Assembly (NCBI GenBank): GCA_019022495.1
Contig: JAFEKR010000103.1
Location: 1-58,130 of the forward strand
From: Epichloe hybrida
Lineage: Eukaryota > Ascomycota > Sordariomycetes > Hypocreales > Clavicipitaceae
Direction of reading: 5' to 3'
Length of the DNA stretch: 58,130 nucleotides
Shown: one piece after another, positions 45,284 through 56,662 of the stretch
Numbering within the stretch: position 1 is the first letter of the stretch
Layout of the letters: the number at the start of each line of letters is the position of its first letter
Notes under the pieces: model-generated
Database searches by the model: none
Told to the model about the DNA's origin: nothing
Seen by the model: the letters and a program-made list of their open reading frames with translations, nothing else
Program-made: the position numbers and the translations under genes

Positions 45284-46993
45284 TCACGTACGAGGGGGGG
45301 GGGGGCATTTCTCCATTGTTTCTTCTTGCCTGTACTCTGGTTTTTTTTTTTTTCCGCCTCATTTTTCTTAAGCATTCTATTTGCATGTCATTCTTCTCAG
45401 AATCATTTTACACATGCCATCTTGATCTAGCATAGCAAGCCCTGGGTGTTTGAAACCATCAAGCGAGTACTGAATTTTTTTCGTCCGACGCACACATGCC
45501 TTACTTTCTGGCAAAAATATACAGCCACGCTTTGTTAATATGCAAAACTTTTTTCTTCTCTATTTCATATCCCATATTATACGGTCGCCCACCGTGCCTT
45601 GTAACGTGAACCCGTGGACTCACCTGACATGGCACTGCCTGCATGCGCTGGCGATCCAACCCGCATGCGACACGGGCGTCATCGCGCTCTCGTGTGTGAA
45701 CGAGTGAGTTGTGTGGTTTTAGTCAGTGGGTGTCGCGGTGGTGCGGTGAGTTGGGCCGTTGGGTGGCGCGCGCGTATCTTCCGTGTGATGGGAATGCAGT
45801 CCAGTCCAGTCCAGTCCAGTCCAAGTCCCAAGTCCAACGCGTTGATCGGCTCAATGATCTCAATGATGGGATCAGTCAGTGCTACGCTGCGCTAGGCGGG
45901 TCGGGTCATGCATGGTGCATCAGATGAGGTCTGCTGACTTTCACGGCAGGCACCTCGTCTTATGCACTTCCGACGCACACATGCTTGCGACATCCAGGTC
46001 CAGTTTTGAGGGGGGGGCGGTTATTATTATTACTACAAGAATCAGCGGGCAGGGCATGCCATGGCGCTTGCAGACGGACCGATCCAACTAGAATCGAGTT
46101 TGCTCTGGTCTGGTCTTTTTTTTGCAAGACAGTTGCAAGGAAGGCATGGCACGGGGTCGTCTCCGTCGTCTCCGCCCAGTGACTTGAGTGAGTGCCAGAC
46201 TGACTGACTGACTGCCTGCCTGCCTGCCTGCCTGCCAGACACACAGCACTGCTACCTAGGTACACCTGGGCAGGTACGGATTACACCCCACAGTATGTAC
46301 CGTGACAGTGTATGTACCTAGGTACGCGGCACCGCGCCTGGCTTCCATGGTGCCCGCCATCCCGTCAAGAGTGGGGCCTCTGGCTGGCTGGCTGTCTGCT
46401 GCGCCGTGCATCAACCCCCAACCAAAAGGCATCAATCCTTCTCGTCCATGCTTCAGATTCAGATTGCTCTACACTGCCGCACGCTGCCCTCTCCCTCTGT
46501 CGACAGCGCCGCCCTCTCTTCTCCCAGAACCACTGCGCGTAGCTCAAGCGGCTAAAGGCTTGGCGCGATCCGTCGAGGACAACAGACCTGAATCTTGAAT
46601 ACCTGGGTCGACCAGACAGCTTTCAAGAGACAGCTCTCACTTCCTGCTCCGGCACAAAGCCCCACCTTCCTACCGACCGACCTCATTCATTTTGCTTCCT
46701 TCTTCGGCCGGCCAGATATCTCTCTGCATCTCTGCTCCCTGCTCCCTGCTCATCCTGCTCTCTCGCGTACTCATCGATCCAGTCTTATGCAGTCTCCTAC
46801 GTCTCTTTCCTTTCCCGCCAGTCTCCCGGGCCGTTGATCGCTCCCCGTGTTCGTGCGCGGCTACCAAGACTCGCTACCGCTAGGCAGAGCTCCCTCAAGG
46901 TCTCCATCCCGCTCCATCGCCGTCGCCGTCGCATCGTTGTTGCGAATACCTGCTGTGAAGTCAGAGTACTAGGCACATAATTACCAGCAAAAC
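45284..46993. other. Intergenic, PRM10-like / Arl8, with simple repeats
   Basis: 1.7 kb. It holds 3' flank of the first gene, then simple repeats (CAGTC units at 45797-45822; GACT/GCCT units at 46198-46236). The last 400 bases form a long C/T-rich leader before Arl8. A tRNA-like A-box string near 46537-46560 has no partner B-box. No gene supported. Confidence 0.5.
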
Positions 46994-47883
46994 ATGATGA
47001 CCGGCATATTCAGGAAGGTGTACGATTGGTTGCTGCGGACATTCTGGTAAGTTGCTGGCTGCAGTTCTGTCTCGTAGGGCCGACAACGATATCTGTAAAA
47101 GGCATCATCCTGGGCTTGCTATAACGTCAGTATCCCGGCGGGGATAATGCTGACGAGAGCGATATAGGGCAATGGAGATGGAGGTCACGCTCGTTGGCTT
47201 GCAGAATGCTGGCAAAACCTCGTTGCTCAGAGTTCTCGCTGTAAGTCTTTGGCGCTTCTTCTTCTTTTCTTACTCAGGCTCGTAGCGGCTAACATATTCT
47301 CTCGTAGGGCGGCGAATTTACTCTCGAGTGAGTAACCCCCTTCTTCCTGGCCGATGAGTGGAGCAACATAAAACGCCTGGGTCGCGTATGCCGGAGCCAG
47401 TGCACGCATACACGAATTCGTCAGATTCCGTCCTCAAGCTAGAACAGCGGCTAACCAGGTCTTACCCCATTCAGCTCGATACCGACCGTTGGCTTTAATA
47501 TGAAACGAGTACAACAAGGCCACGTTTCCTTGAAGTGCTGGGATATAGGCGGTCAGCCCAGATTTCGGACCATGTGGGAGAGATATTGTCGTGGCGTCAA
47601 CGCCATTGTCTTTATTGTAGACATTGCCGACGTAGATCTCATTCCCCAGGCTAAAGAGGAGCTTCATTCTTTGATGAGCTACCAAACTCTGGCGGGCATT
47701 CCTCTCCTCGTACTTGGGAATAAGTCTGATTTGCCCCAGAAGCTTTCCGTTGACGAGTTAATCGACGAGCTGGGTCTGAAGTCGATTCAAGGCCGCGAAG
47801 TGTGCTGCTACGGAATCAGTGCCAAGGAAGAAACGAATCTTGATGCGGTCGTGCAGTTTCTCGTAAAATGGGCCAACCGATGA
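46994..47883 (+). CDS. arl8: Arl8-type small GTPase
   Basis: Four exons, 46994-47046, 47168-47240, 47308-47327 and 47475-47883, give 184 residues. Exon 3 is only 20 bases. GTPase motifs are complete: GLQNAGKT (P-loop), T in SIPTVGFN (switch I), [13 protein letters not shown] (switch II), NKSD and SAK. The N terminus lacks the Gly2 myristoylation site of Arf proteins and forms an amphipathic helix ([18 protein letters not shown]), as in Arl8, which targets lysosomes or vacuoles and recruits motor adaptors in animals. A second Met follows the first directly, so the start could be 46997. All introns are GT..AG. Confidence 0.92.
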
Positions 47884-49715
47884 TTGAAACACCACTGGCT
47901 TCGGCTTGTGTCGGCGTCGGACGCTGAAATGAATTTCTGACGACAGTTATGACCAGTAACGACAAGGACAGGTTGCAGTCTCTTCCCCACGTATTGCCAT
48001 GCGCAGCTTGGGCATCTTCAAAGTATCACCTCTCGAGTACCACCTCCCTTGATCATCTTGTTCCGCTCTGATGGGTTGGCGATATACGTTTTTCTCTTCT
48101 TCTTATGAGGTCATGAATGCAGGTTGTCTGGTAGCACGTAATTCCTAGCGCTTCGGTCGACGTTTGATCCTTTTCGGCTTATCCGTGGTGTTAGGGAGGC
48201 ATAGCGAACATTCTCGAGTGGGAGTAGAACATGGCATGGGGCTCGGGCCACGCGGTATACAGACACTTGTCCAATGGTTAAATCTTGGGTTGTTTTTTTT
48301 TTTTTTTTTTTGCAGTCGTCCTCTTTCATTTTCCTGCTTTTCATCTCTTAGGTGTTCGTGTTTTCTCATCAACGACATGCCGTAATGGTGCGTGACAAGT
48401 AAAGCGAGGGAACCTCGGTCCAGATGCGTATCGTCCCGTTCCCCTACCTCGCGCGTGTGTCTCCAGCATGTGCCTTGATGGGCAAACGAAACGTGACAAG
48501 CGAATTGCCGCTATGCTCATATACTACAGCTGGTCGTTTTCATCAAGAGGCTTCGAATTGGTCGAATTGGATGCTTCTCGCTCTGTTGACGGGGAACAGG
48601 AGTAAGACGAAACTGGCGTCGGGATGGAGGGCATGGCTACATTCCCGGTCTGTCCCCTGATCACGAATGCAGCGAGCACGGGGCTGCTGCAGGCAGGAGA
48701 GATGGATGATGAATGAGAATAAAATAAAATTAAGTACTGGAGTTAGTCTGAAGCAAAAGAGAGAGAGAGAGAAAGAGAGAATCGATGAGTAGTCCGTAGT
48801 CCAGTCCATATACTAGAGGGAGACTGGACTCCCGGCGAGACCGCGATGACTTGTCCAGCCATGCATCCATGCATGCCACTAGCTGGGTGCGTGGTGCTGT
48901 CACTGGCACTCACTGCTGTGTTGTCGCTGCACACGGGCCACTTTGATGCGTTGGATGCGTTGGCCAACTCATCACTGCAGCTCTGCCCGCAGCGCCGCAA
49001 GGAGAGATGCGTCTGAAGTGGTGCTGGCCTGGTTTGGTCTCGCCTCGTCTGGTTTGCTTATTCCTGGTCTATCATGCCATGCCATGCCATGCCATGCCAT
49101 GCTCTCCCGCTCCACTTGCCGTTTCTCTTTCCCAAGCGTCCCCATCTGCGTTGCATGTCGTGGGTATCGCATCGAAGCATGGCGTGGTGTGCGCTGGCAA
49201 GGCACGCAAGGGTGGGGCACTGGGGTAATAAGGCCTTTTACTCCGTACAAATCCATTCTATTCGAGGCTTGTCGGCTGGCTGGCGGCTGGCTGGCGGCTG
49301 GCTGGCCGGACTACAAGACAGAGCACAGAGCACCTTCCTTGATTCCATGGTGACGATGAATTGACTCCATGGTGACGGACTGGACTGGACTTGATTGGAC
49401 AGAAACCAAAAGCTCGCAGCTGTAGAACTGGAACGAATCAACGGACGAGCGCACGCGCATCTGACGGCTGTTGGTTGTTCTCGTTTTCCAGTACGGAGTA
49501 CGGTCAATCTCCTCTTTCTTTTCCTTGGTGGCTAGGTATTATCATGTATTGTTCGCGCCCCCCTCTTTCATGACTGCCCCGCCTGCCTCTATTGGCCAGG
49601 CCGTCGTGGGTGGTGGAGAGCTTGATAGCAAGCTCAATGACTCGATACCAGAACTTCTTTGCAATGTTGCTTAGAATTCGACTCTACTAGCTATCCTGAA
49701 ATCTGGTTTTTGACG
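47884..49715. other. Intergenic, Arl8 / threonine aldolase, with simple repeats
   Basis: 1.8 kb without a supportable gene. It has a T-run at 48293-48312, GA repeats at 48761-48780, six CATGC units at 49073-49102, three GGCTGGCTGGC-like units at 49266-49304, and TACTCCGTA motifs at 49239-49247 and, inverted, 49492-49500. Confidence 0.5.
49073..49102. repeat. Pentanucleotide repeat (CATGC)6
   Basis: Six perfect head-to-tail copies of the self-overlapping unit CATGC in the upstream region of the threonine aldolase gene. Confidence 0.9.
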
Positions 49716-51173
49716 ATGACGCACATGTTGCGTCGTCAGACACATTTCTTTGCTCAACTTGGCACAGCAGCAGCGAGTGTTCCAAGAAGCTTCAACTCCC
49801 GGCCACTCTCCTGTCCGCTTCCTCCCTGCGACCCGTCCATCAAGTTGAGCCGCATTTCTACATCGGCCAACATGGGCATCAAGACTGACGAGACTTTGAA
49901 CCGCGGAGATGAGAACAACGCATGGGTCGGTGCCAAGGGCCCTTCGTCACTGGACTTACGGAGTGAGTTAGTTAGTGATGGCGGCCCTGTTAATCTCATT
50001 CTTGTGAGTATGCCCGACTAAGATTGCCATGTACAGGCGATGTCGTCACAACACCGACACCGTCCATGTTGGCAGCTGTTCAGACCTGCACTCTTTTGGA
50101 CGATGTCTTCCGGGAGGACAGGACGACGATGGACCTCGAGGCCCATGTTGCAGCCCTCTCGGGGAAGGAAGCAGGCCTCTTCGTACTCTCTGGAACAATG
50201 GGCAATCAACTGGCTTTACGGAGTCTTTTAACGCAACCTCCCCATTCTGTCTTGTGCGACCATCGTGCACACATCATTCAGTATGAGGCTGGCGGGTTCG
50301 TCATCCCTTTATGCGCCGCTACTAATATATCTCTACTGATCGAGACTTGTGTCTAGAGTCTCGACACTCACAGGAGCCACGGTAAAGCCAGTTGTTCCCA
50401 AGAACGGCACTCACCTCACCCTCGAAGACGTGCAGCAAAACGCTGTGCTCAGTACCGACGTGCATGCTTGTCCAACTCGGGCCATTAGCCTTGAAAACAC
50501 ACTCAACGGTACCATCATGCCCCTGACAGAGGTCAAACGGATCTCCGAGTTTGCCAGAGAGCACGGCATCAAAATGCACTGTGATGGAGCTCGCCTATGG
50601 GAAGCCGCCGCTGCGGGGGCTGGCACGCTTCCCGAGTTCTGTGCTCACTTTGACACCGTAAGCCTGTGTCTTTCCAAAGGCCTCGGGGCACCTGTCGGCA
50701 GCGTCTTGGTTGGCCCCAGAGCGACTCTGACTCATTCTCGATGGGTTCGCAAATCAATTGGCGGGGGCACGAGGCAACCGGGCTTCATCACTGCTTGTGG
50801 CAGGGTAGCAGTTGATGAAACGTTCGGCAAGAAATCCGACGGGAGCGATGGTTGGCTAAAAGCATCGCACGACATGGCCAAGAAAGTCGAAGCCTTGTGG
50901 ACTGATATGGGAGGCAAGCTCGTTCATCCCGTGCACACAAACATGTGCTGGGTAGATCTTGCCTCGGCCAAGTGCAGCGATGACCGATTCATTCAGCTGA
51001 GCAAAGCTGCTGGTCTGAATACGTCAGGCGGAAGACTGGTCACACACTACCAAATCGCCCAGAATGGAGATGATGTCCTTTGGCGACTACGAGGCGTTTT
51101 TAAACAGGTATTTGAAGCGCCTGAAGAGCTCCAGCCTGAAGTGGGTGTCAGAGGTATGTACGACAAGGTATGA
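49716..51173 (+). CDS. gly1: L-threonine aldolase (low-specificity)
   Basis: Three exons, 49716-49962, 50037-50295 and 50357-51173, give 440 residues. PLP-dependent fold-type I enzyme that splits threonine or allo-threonine to glycine and acetaldehyde. DLRSDVVTTPTPSM, LSGTMGNQLALRS, HCDGARLWEAA and SLCLSKGLGAPVGS are the family blocks; Lys276 in the last should carry PLP. The first 52 residues are rich in Arg and Ser with almost no acid and end RISTSANM, a likely mitochondrial presequence. An in-frame Met at residue 53 (49872) would give the usual cytosolic length, so dual targeting by two starts is possible. Introns are GT..AG. The reading frame is intact. Confidence 0.93.
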
Positions 51174-51663
51174 GGTCGGAAGGAATATACGTCCGTCAAG
51201 CCAACATACATGCGTTTCATCTCATAACAAATGGCCGAGTGATGCCAAGTTTCGTTTCCTACTGGACTATGCTATGTGCATCTGCACGTCAACTCAAGTG
51301 CCAACTGTTTCGCAGAATCGTTCGGCATTCGACTGGCTTCCGAGGTCCGGTTGCTCCTTCCACTTGTGTGACTTGAAGTCGCTTCTTCCCTCTCATTATT
51401 CACTGGCAGTCCCGAAATTGCTTACGAATCTCACACTGCCACTCTTACTTGACCACGACCAATTTCTCTGTATCATGATTCATTGTCGGATTTCCCTTCT
51501 TGCGATTTGCCACACGTTATATGCCAAAGACTTTTCCCACCATATCCCGCCGATCTTCTCCTCGACTCTACCCAAACTGCTTCGAGCGCCCACCATTTCC
51601 CCAACGCATGCGGCTTATGTCCTGACCAGACTGATATCGTAACAAGCGAGGGACTTCTTCGCC
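51174..51663. promoter_or_regulatory. Upstream region of tyrosinase
   Basis: About 490 bases holding the 3' flank of threonine aldolase and the promoter of the tyrosinase gene, C/T-rich towards its end. No specific site assigned. Confidence 0.4.
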
Positions 51664-53761
51664 ATGTTTTCCCGACGCCACAAACCTACGAACTGGTGTC
51701 TTGCCTTGATTGTTTTGCAATGTCTTGCAGTCAGTAGTCGCCCGTACGATTTTGGGGCTGATGTAAGGAGACTCACCCGTCGAGATGACACGCCCGGTCC
51801 CATAGTCGTTCGTCGTCTCCCAACACCACCTAATGGCACGCTTCCGATGAGAATGGAAGTGCGGTCCATGAGAGATGACAAGTATAAGTGGGATCTTTTT
51901 ATCCTGTCATTGAGCATGTTTCAATACGCCGACCAAGATGATCTCCTCTCTTGGTACCAAATTGCTGGTAAGTCGGCTTATGATGCAGGAAATGCTTCCC
52001 GAGATTTTCTTTCCTGACACGACATCCATGTCAAGGTATACACGGCGTTCCTTTCACAACATGGAATGGTGTAGAGCCGCTTCCTGGGGCTAAAAAGTCA
52101 GGTTACTGTACACATAGCTCCGTGCTGTTCCCGATGTGGCATCGGCCGTATCTGGCCTTGTTTGAGGTAATTGCACCATACCAAGTATAAGCACACAAGA
52201 ATGCTGGAGATTGACGAGGAAAACAGCAGCAGATGTACAAGATGGCCAATGCGATTGCTCTCATGTTCACCAACACCACCCAGCGTCAGCTATACCAGCA
52301 AGCCGCGGCCGATTTCAGGCTTCCATACTGGGACTGGTCTCTCGAAGCGCCAAAGGGCGAGACACATCTGCCCGATGTCTTCTGGAGTCCTGTCATACAG
52401 CAGTTCGGACCCAACGGCCTGCAAAACATAAAGAATCCTTTATATTCCTATCATTTTCACCCCCTTGACCAAGAAGCATTGATATGGAATCCGGTGAGTT
52501 TGCCTTCGTTTGAACTTTAAAGTTCTAGCTGAAGTGGGGGTCATAGTTGAAACAATGGAACGAAACCAAACGAGCGCCGAATACCACCTTGAGCATTGTC
52601 AATCCTCCGTCAAACAACGAAGAGGCGAACGCGGCTTTGCTGTCGAAGCTGTCTGAAATCCAACAGCGGCTCTACATTCTTTACTCCAATTGCCACGACT
52701 TTAACGAGTTCAGTAATAAGGCATGGGCTGCGTCACAAGGCCGATCACAGCTTGACTCTATCGAAGCGATACACGATGTAATCCACATTTATGGAGGGTC
52801 AAAGGGGCATTTGACTTATGTGCCCCTTTCGTCTTTTGACCCCTTATTTCTTCTACATCATACTATGACTGATCGGCTTGTGGCCATCTGGCAAATACTA
52901 AATCCAGATGCTTGGATCACTCCAATGGCAGCTGGAGAAGACAGCTTCACGTTCTTGAAGGGCGCAATGCAATCATCTGAATCGCCTTTGACGCCATTTT
53001 TCGCATCTGAAAATGGGACCTTTTGGACTTCCGACACGGCCAGGAGCACGGACGCCTTTGGATACGCATATCCTGACACATTTGCGCCGTCGATGTCCAA
53101 CCAAGATCTTGCCAAGGAATTGAAACGTAAAATCAATACATGGTATGGTTCGTCAAGCCCAGCGGGACTGCTTGCCAAGTCGGCCCAATCTGCGTCTATA
53201 CCCTGGCAACCTTATCAAGAATCCTGGCCAGACGATGAGCACGCCAGCTTCAGACCCAACACCCCCCCATACAACCAAAACTACCCTGAAGCATCCCTCA
53301 TTGTTCAACAGAATCACTATACCGAGTGGCTAGCAAATGTGCGTCTCAACGTAGAAGCTCTTGATGGATCGTTCGTTATTCACTTCTTCCTGGGGAAACC
53401 TCCAATATCCGAGATAGATTGGCACACGGCACCAAACCTGGTTGGTTCCGTTGCCATATTCGCCATGAACCGAACGACTGGATCTGAGTCGAAGATATCT
53501 GGCACAGTTCCTCTGACATCGGCGATTATGGAGAGCGTAGCGGCCAAGAAAGTGAAAAACTTGTCGCCGCAGTTTGTTCAGCCATTTCTCGCCCAAAATT
53601 TAAACTTTGCTGTACAGTCCAGCAACGATTTGCGGATCGAGCCCGGGATGGTGGAAGGCCTGTCCATATTGGTAGTCAGCGCAGATGTCCAGGTACCAAA
53701 AGAAGTATCAGAGCTGCCTTTTTGGGGCCCTCATGTAGAAAGGCTCGAGCTTTGGGGTTGA
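51664..53761 (+). CDS. Tyrosinase (secreted, type-3 copper)
   Basis: Four exons, 51664-51967, 52036-52166, 52227-52493 and 52547-53761, give 638 residues. The N terminus has a basic start and a hydrophobic signal ([15 protein letters not shown]). Copper A ligands are His in IHGVPF, CTHSS (Cys-x-His, the site of the fungal thioether bond) and [10 protein letters not shown]. Copper B ligands are HDVIH and the His in [13 protein letters not shown]-terminal cap domain follows, as in fungal tyrosinases that need proteolytic activation. It oxidises monophenols and o-diphenols to quinones for melanin or wall browning. The exon 3 start has two equivalent AG acceptors (52226 or 52229) that add or drop one Gln. 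No polyketide or other pigment genes are adjacent. Confidence 0.93.
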
Positions 53762-54937
53762 GACCTGCTTGACCGTTGAAGTTATATGGCACCGCCATGT
53801 CGGCTTTTATCGTTGGAGGCGTTGGCATGAAGAAGACGCGAAGGGCATACATAGGAGCATGGGCTGCCATTTTACTGTGAGATAGATTTAACGTAAGTCT
53901 GAATGAATCTCCGTCAGTGTGACATGACAACCTGTCGGATTTGACATGTTGTGAAGGGAGGAGTGCGACTTGGAGTCTCATCTTGAGGCGAGAAATTCCC
54001 AGGATGTCTCATGCACGCACGATGACCTCTACAGCATACTTGAGACTTTGATTGATCCAGTCTGATGCCTGATGCGTATCCCACCAGAGACAACACATGA
54101 GCATCATCAGATCAAATAACGTCAGGCTCCTTCTGGGCAGGCCGGACTTCTAGATACATGAATTCGTCTGACAGTCTAATAAGTCACATGTCCCCCTTTC
54201 TGGCCACACGGCGGACACGGATGAAGCAAAATTGCATCCATCTCAGTTTTTAATTTTTAAAACCCCTCCCTGCGCTGGCCGATGCTCTACTCGTCATAAG
54301 AGCAATTCTGTCATATCACCTTGGACAACCACCAGCTTCTACATGTCCGAGCTGAACGCCAACTACCATACCAGCTTTCCCTCCCCCCCTCTCTTCTACA
54401 ATAGTCCAAACAGTCCGCTTCGCGGGAACGAAATACCGTCCAACGCCCGTACTATGTGAATGCGCCTGCCCATGAACCCCGAGTCATGCCGTCTGCCTGT
54501 AACCGAGCATGTCATCTACTTGCGTATAATGAATGACAACACCCTCGTTGCCCCCAGAATGTCTCATCCGTCCGAGCACATCGATACCGTCTCGTACATA
54601 CAACACGCCACGACTGCGCAATGTACACGTTCAACCACCCACTTGCCCGAGGTTCAAGTTCGGCATGTGCTTTGCGAAACGAGACCAATGCTTCATGTAT
54701 ATATATATACAGCTGTTTTCTTCTCCTCCTTCTTCTTCTTATGAGCGGCCATCCCATCCATTCCCAAGCACCTTCTCTTCTGTTTTGGTCATGAAATTGT
54801 ATGACACATGTGCCATTGCGTGCGCTCGTCTATAGCGGCTTGGTATTTCCACTCTGCTGCTGCTTTGGTTTCTACACTTTGTACGTTGTTGATGATTCAT
54901 TTCCAAATTGTGAACGTAAACAATTCTCCCAATTTCG
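53762..54937. other. Convergent intergenic region, tyrosinase / PREG-like
   Basis: About 1.2 kb of 3' flank between convergent genes, with a TA run at 54697-54709 and C/T tracts. No gene supported. Confidence 0.5.
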
Positions 54938-56662
54938 TTACGCACCGGCGGTGGCCGACTTTTGCAACATGACTTCGCGCGCATAAAATTCAACCAACAT
55001 GGTGGCATATGCCTCCAGATCTTCCACGGGTACAGCCAGACGGAAGTCGTTCAGGACCAAGAACTGAATCTCCAAATGGTTGAGCTCGGCTAGGGGAAGA
55101 CCTCCAACCTAAGACGAAGGGCATCAGTATCATTGTTTCTCCCAACTAAACATTGGACGAAAACGGGGCGGTAAACAAACCTTGGCGTATCGGGAATTTG
55201 TGTAAAAAACATCAGAGAAGAACTTGCTCGCACAAGTAACGCCGGAAATGATTAACCTGTGAATATTAAAACTATCAACCACAAAATATGTCGCTGGATT
55301 CACGATGACCGCCGCTTGCTCATCCGTAGTTGCTACCACGCCAGAATTGTCGTCTCGTCCTGCTGCTGCTTTCGGAGAGTCAACCATCTCGTCGTCGTCG
55401 TCGTCGTCGTCGTCTTCATCATCGTCTGCCAGGTCAGAATCGCTCTCATCGGACTCGTGGGCGTTGTCGCGCATAGTAGTATCTCTCTGCGATGCGCTGG
55501 GAGGAATTGGTTGGGAGTGAGAAGCCGGTCCACTGCTACTTTGCTCGCCCCTCATGACCATTTCATTGACCCGCTCCGTCATGCGGTCGAAATAGACCAG
55601 CAAACTAAGAAAAACCTCGTATGTTGTTGGACAGTACTTGTGTATGCGGGAAAGGTAGCTGAGTATCGTAATGGCGGGCACGTTCTTGCCATGGAAGGCA
55701 AGTACCGAGTGGTTCAATGGACTCATGTGAGAGCCAGAGTCGCTGGACTGATTCGCTTGCTGCTGATGGGCAACATTCCGCTGCATCGCATCATGCTGCA
55801 AGTCGTTTGTGGTGGTGATTTTGGTGAGTAGGGCAGCGACCATTTCAATCACGTCAGCAATAGGCATGCCGCTTATTTCATATTTGATCTGGTTTCCTGA
55901 GTCTAGGGACGTTGAGTTATTCCATCCTAGCATCTTGGCATCCGCCAAGCTTTGCATATGTGCCAAGTCTCGAACATGGACGACGGTTTGCTGTGACTCT
56001 TGCGATGTCTGTTGCGTGGGGGGTGATTCGACATGGTCAAAAGACGACGACGATGCTAGGGAGGAACCGGGCAGGTGGAAGCTTTGGCTTTGACTGGACG
56101 GGGGTGATGGTTGCTGTAGGCGCGCGTCGGCATTCATTGAAGTTGAGACATTGCGCAGAGTCTGATAGGGTGCAGGAGCAACTTCTCCAGTCTGTGACGC
56201 CATCGATGCACCGTTTGCATCGTCAGCCGGCGAAACGCTATCAGTCACTTGAGGTGAAGACGACGGCGGCGGGGAAGGCAACTTGAGAGGCACCCCGCCG
56301 GTTGGTGTAGTGTCTGCGGCGGCAGTTTCGACCGTGCGAGTCTTGTCAGAGGGAAAGCGCGGGGCTTCGCCAGATGAGTTTCGCGGGTTGACTCTCGAAA
56401 CCTCACTACTATCGCCACGTCGTGATGTCAAAGCCGCAGATGCGCGCGGTCTGCTCGAGGAGCGGCGGTGCGGGGAGTCTCGGGGCTGCGTCCGGGAGTG
56501 GGAGTGGGAGTGGGATCCCTGGCGCTGAGGGGAATACTTGTGATGTTGCTGCTGCTGCTGCTGCTGCTGCTGTCGTTGGTTCTGCCGTGATGACGAAGGG
56601 CTGACAATCATGTCATGGAATCGAGATAAGTCAGGTACCAAGTCGCCAACTAGAGCGGCCAT
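54938..56662 (-). CDS. preg: PREG/Pho80-like cyclin
   Basis: Two exons, 56662-55181 and 55108-54938, give 550 residues. The first 250 are low-complexity (a Gln run encoded by nine CTG-complement codons at 56545-56571; Ser/Pro stretches). The cyclin box follows: GMPIADVIEMVAALLTKITT, NVPAITILSYLSRIHKYCP and SFNIHRLIISGVTCASKFFSD, ending in exon 2 with GGLPLAELNHLEIQFLVLND. An Asp/Glu run encoded by (GAC)n-like codons (55384-55440 region) splits the box. This matches Neurospora PREG and yeast Pho80, partners of a Pho85-type kinase that restrain the phosphate-starvation factor NUC-1/Pho4. The intron is GT..AG. The acidic and Gln runs are prone to length change. Confidence 0.82.

Noticed and set aside
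46537..46600. tRNA-like string (GTAGCTCAAGCGGCTAAAGG)
   Set aside because: It fits an A-box, but no acceptor stem, T-arm or B-box follows at the proper distance.
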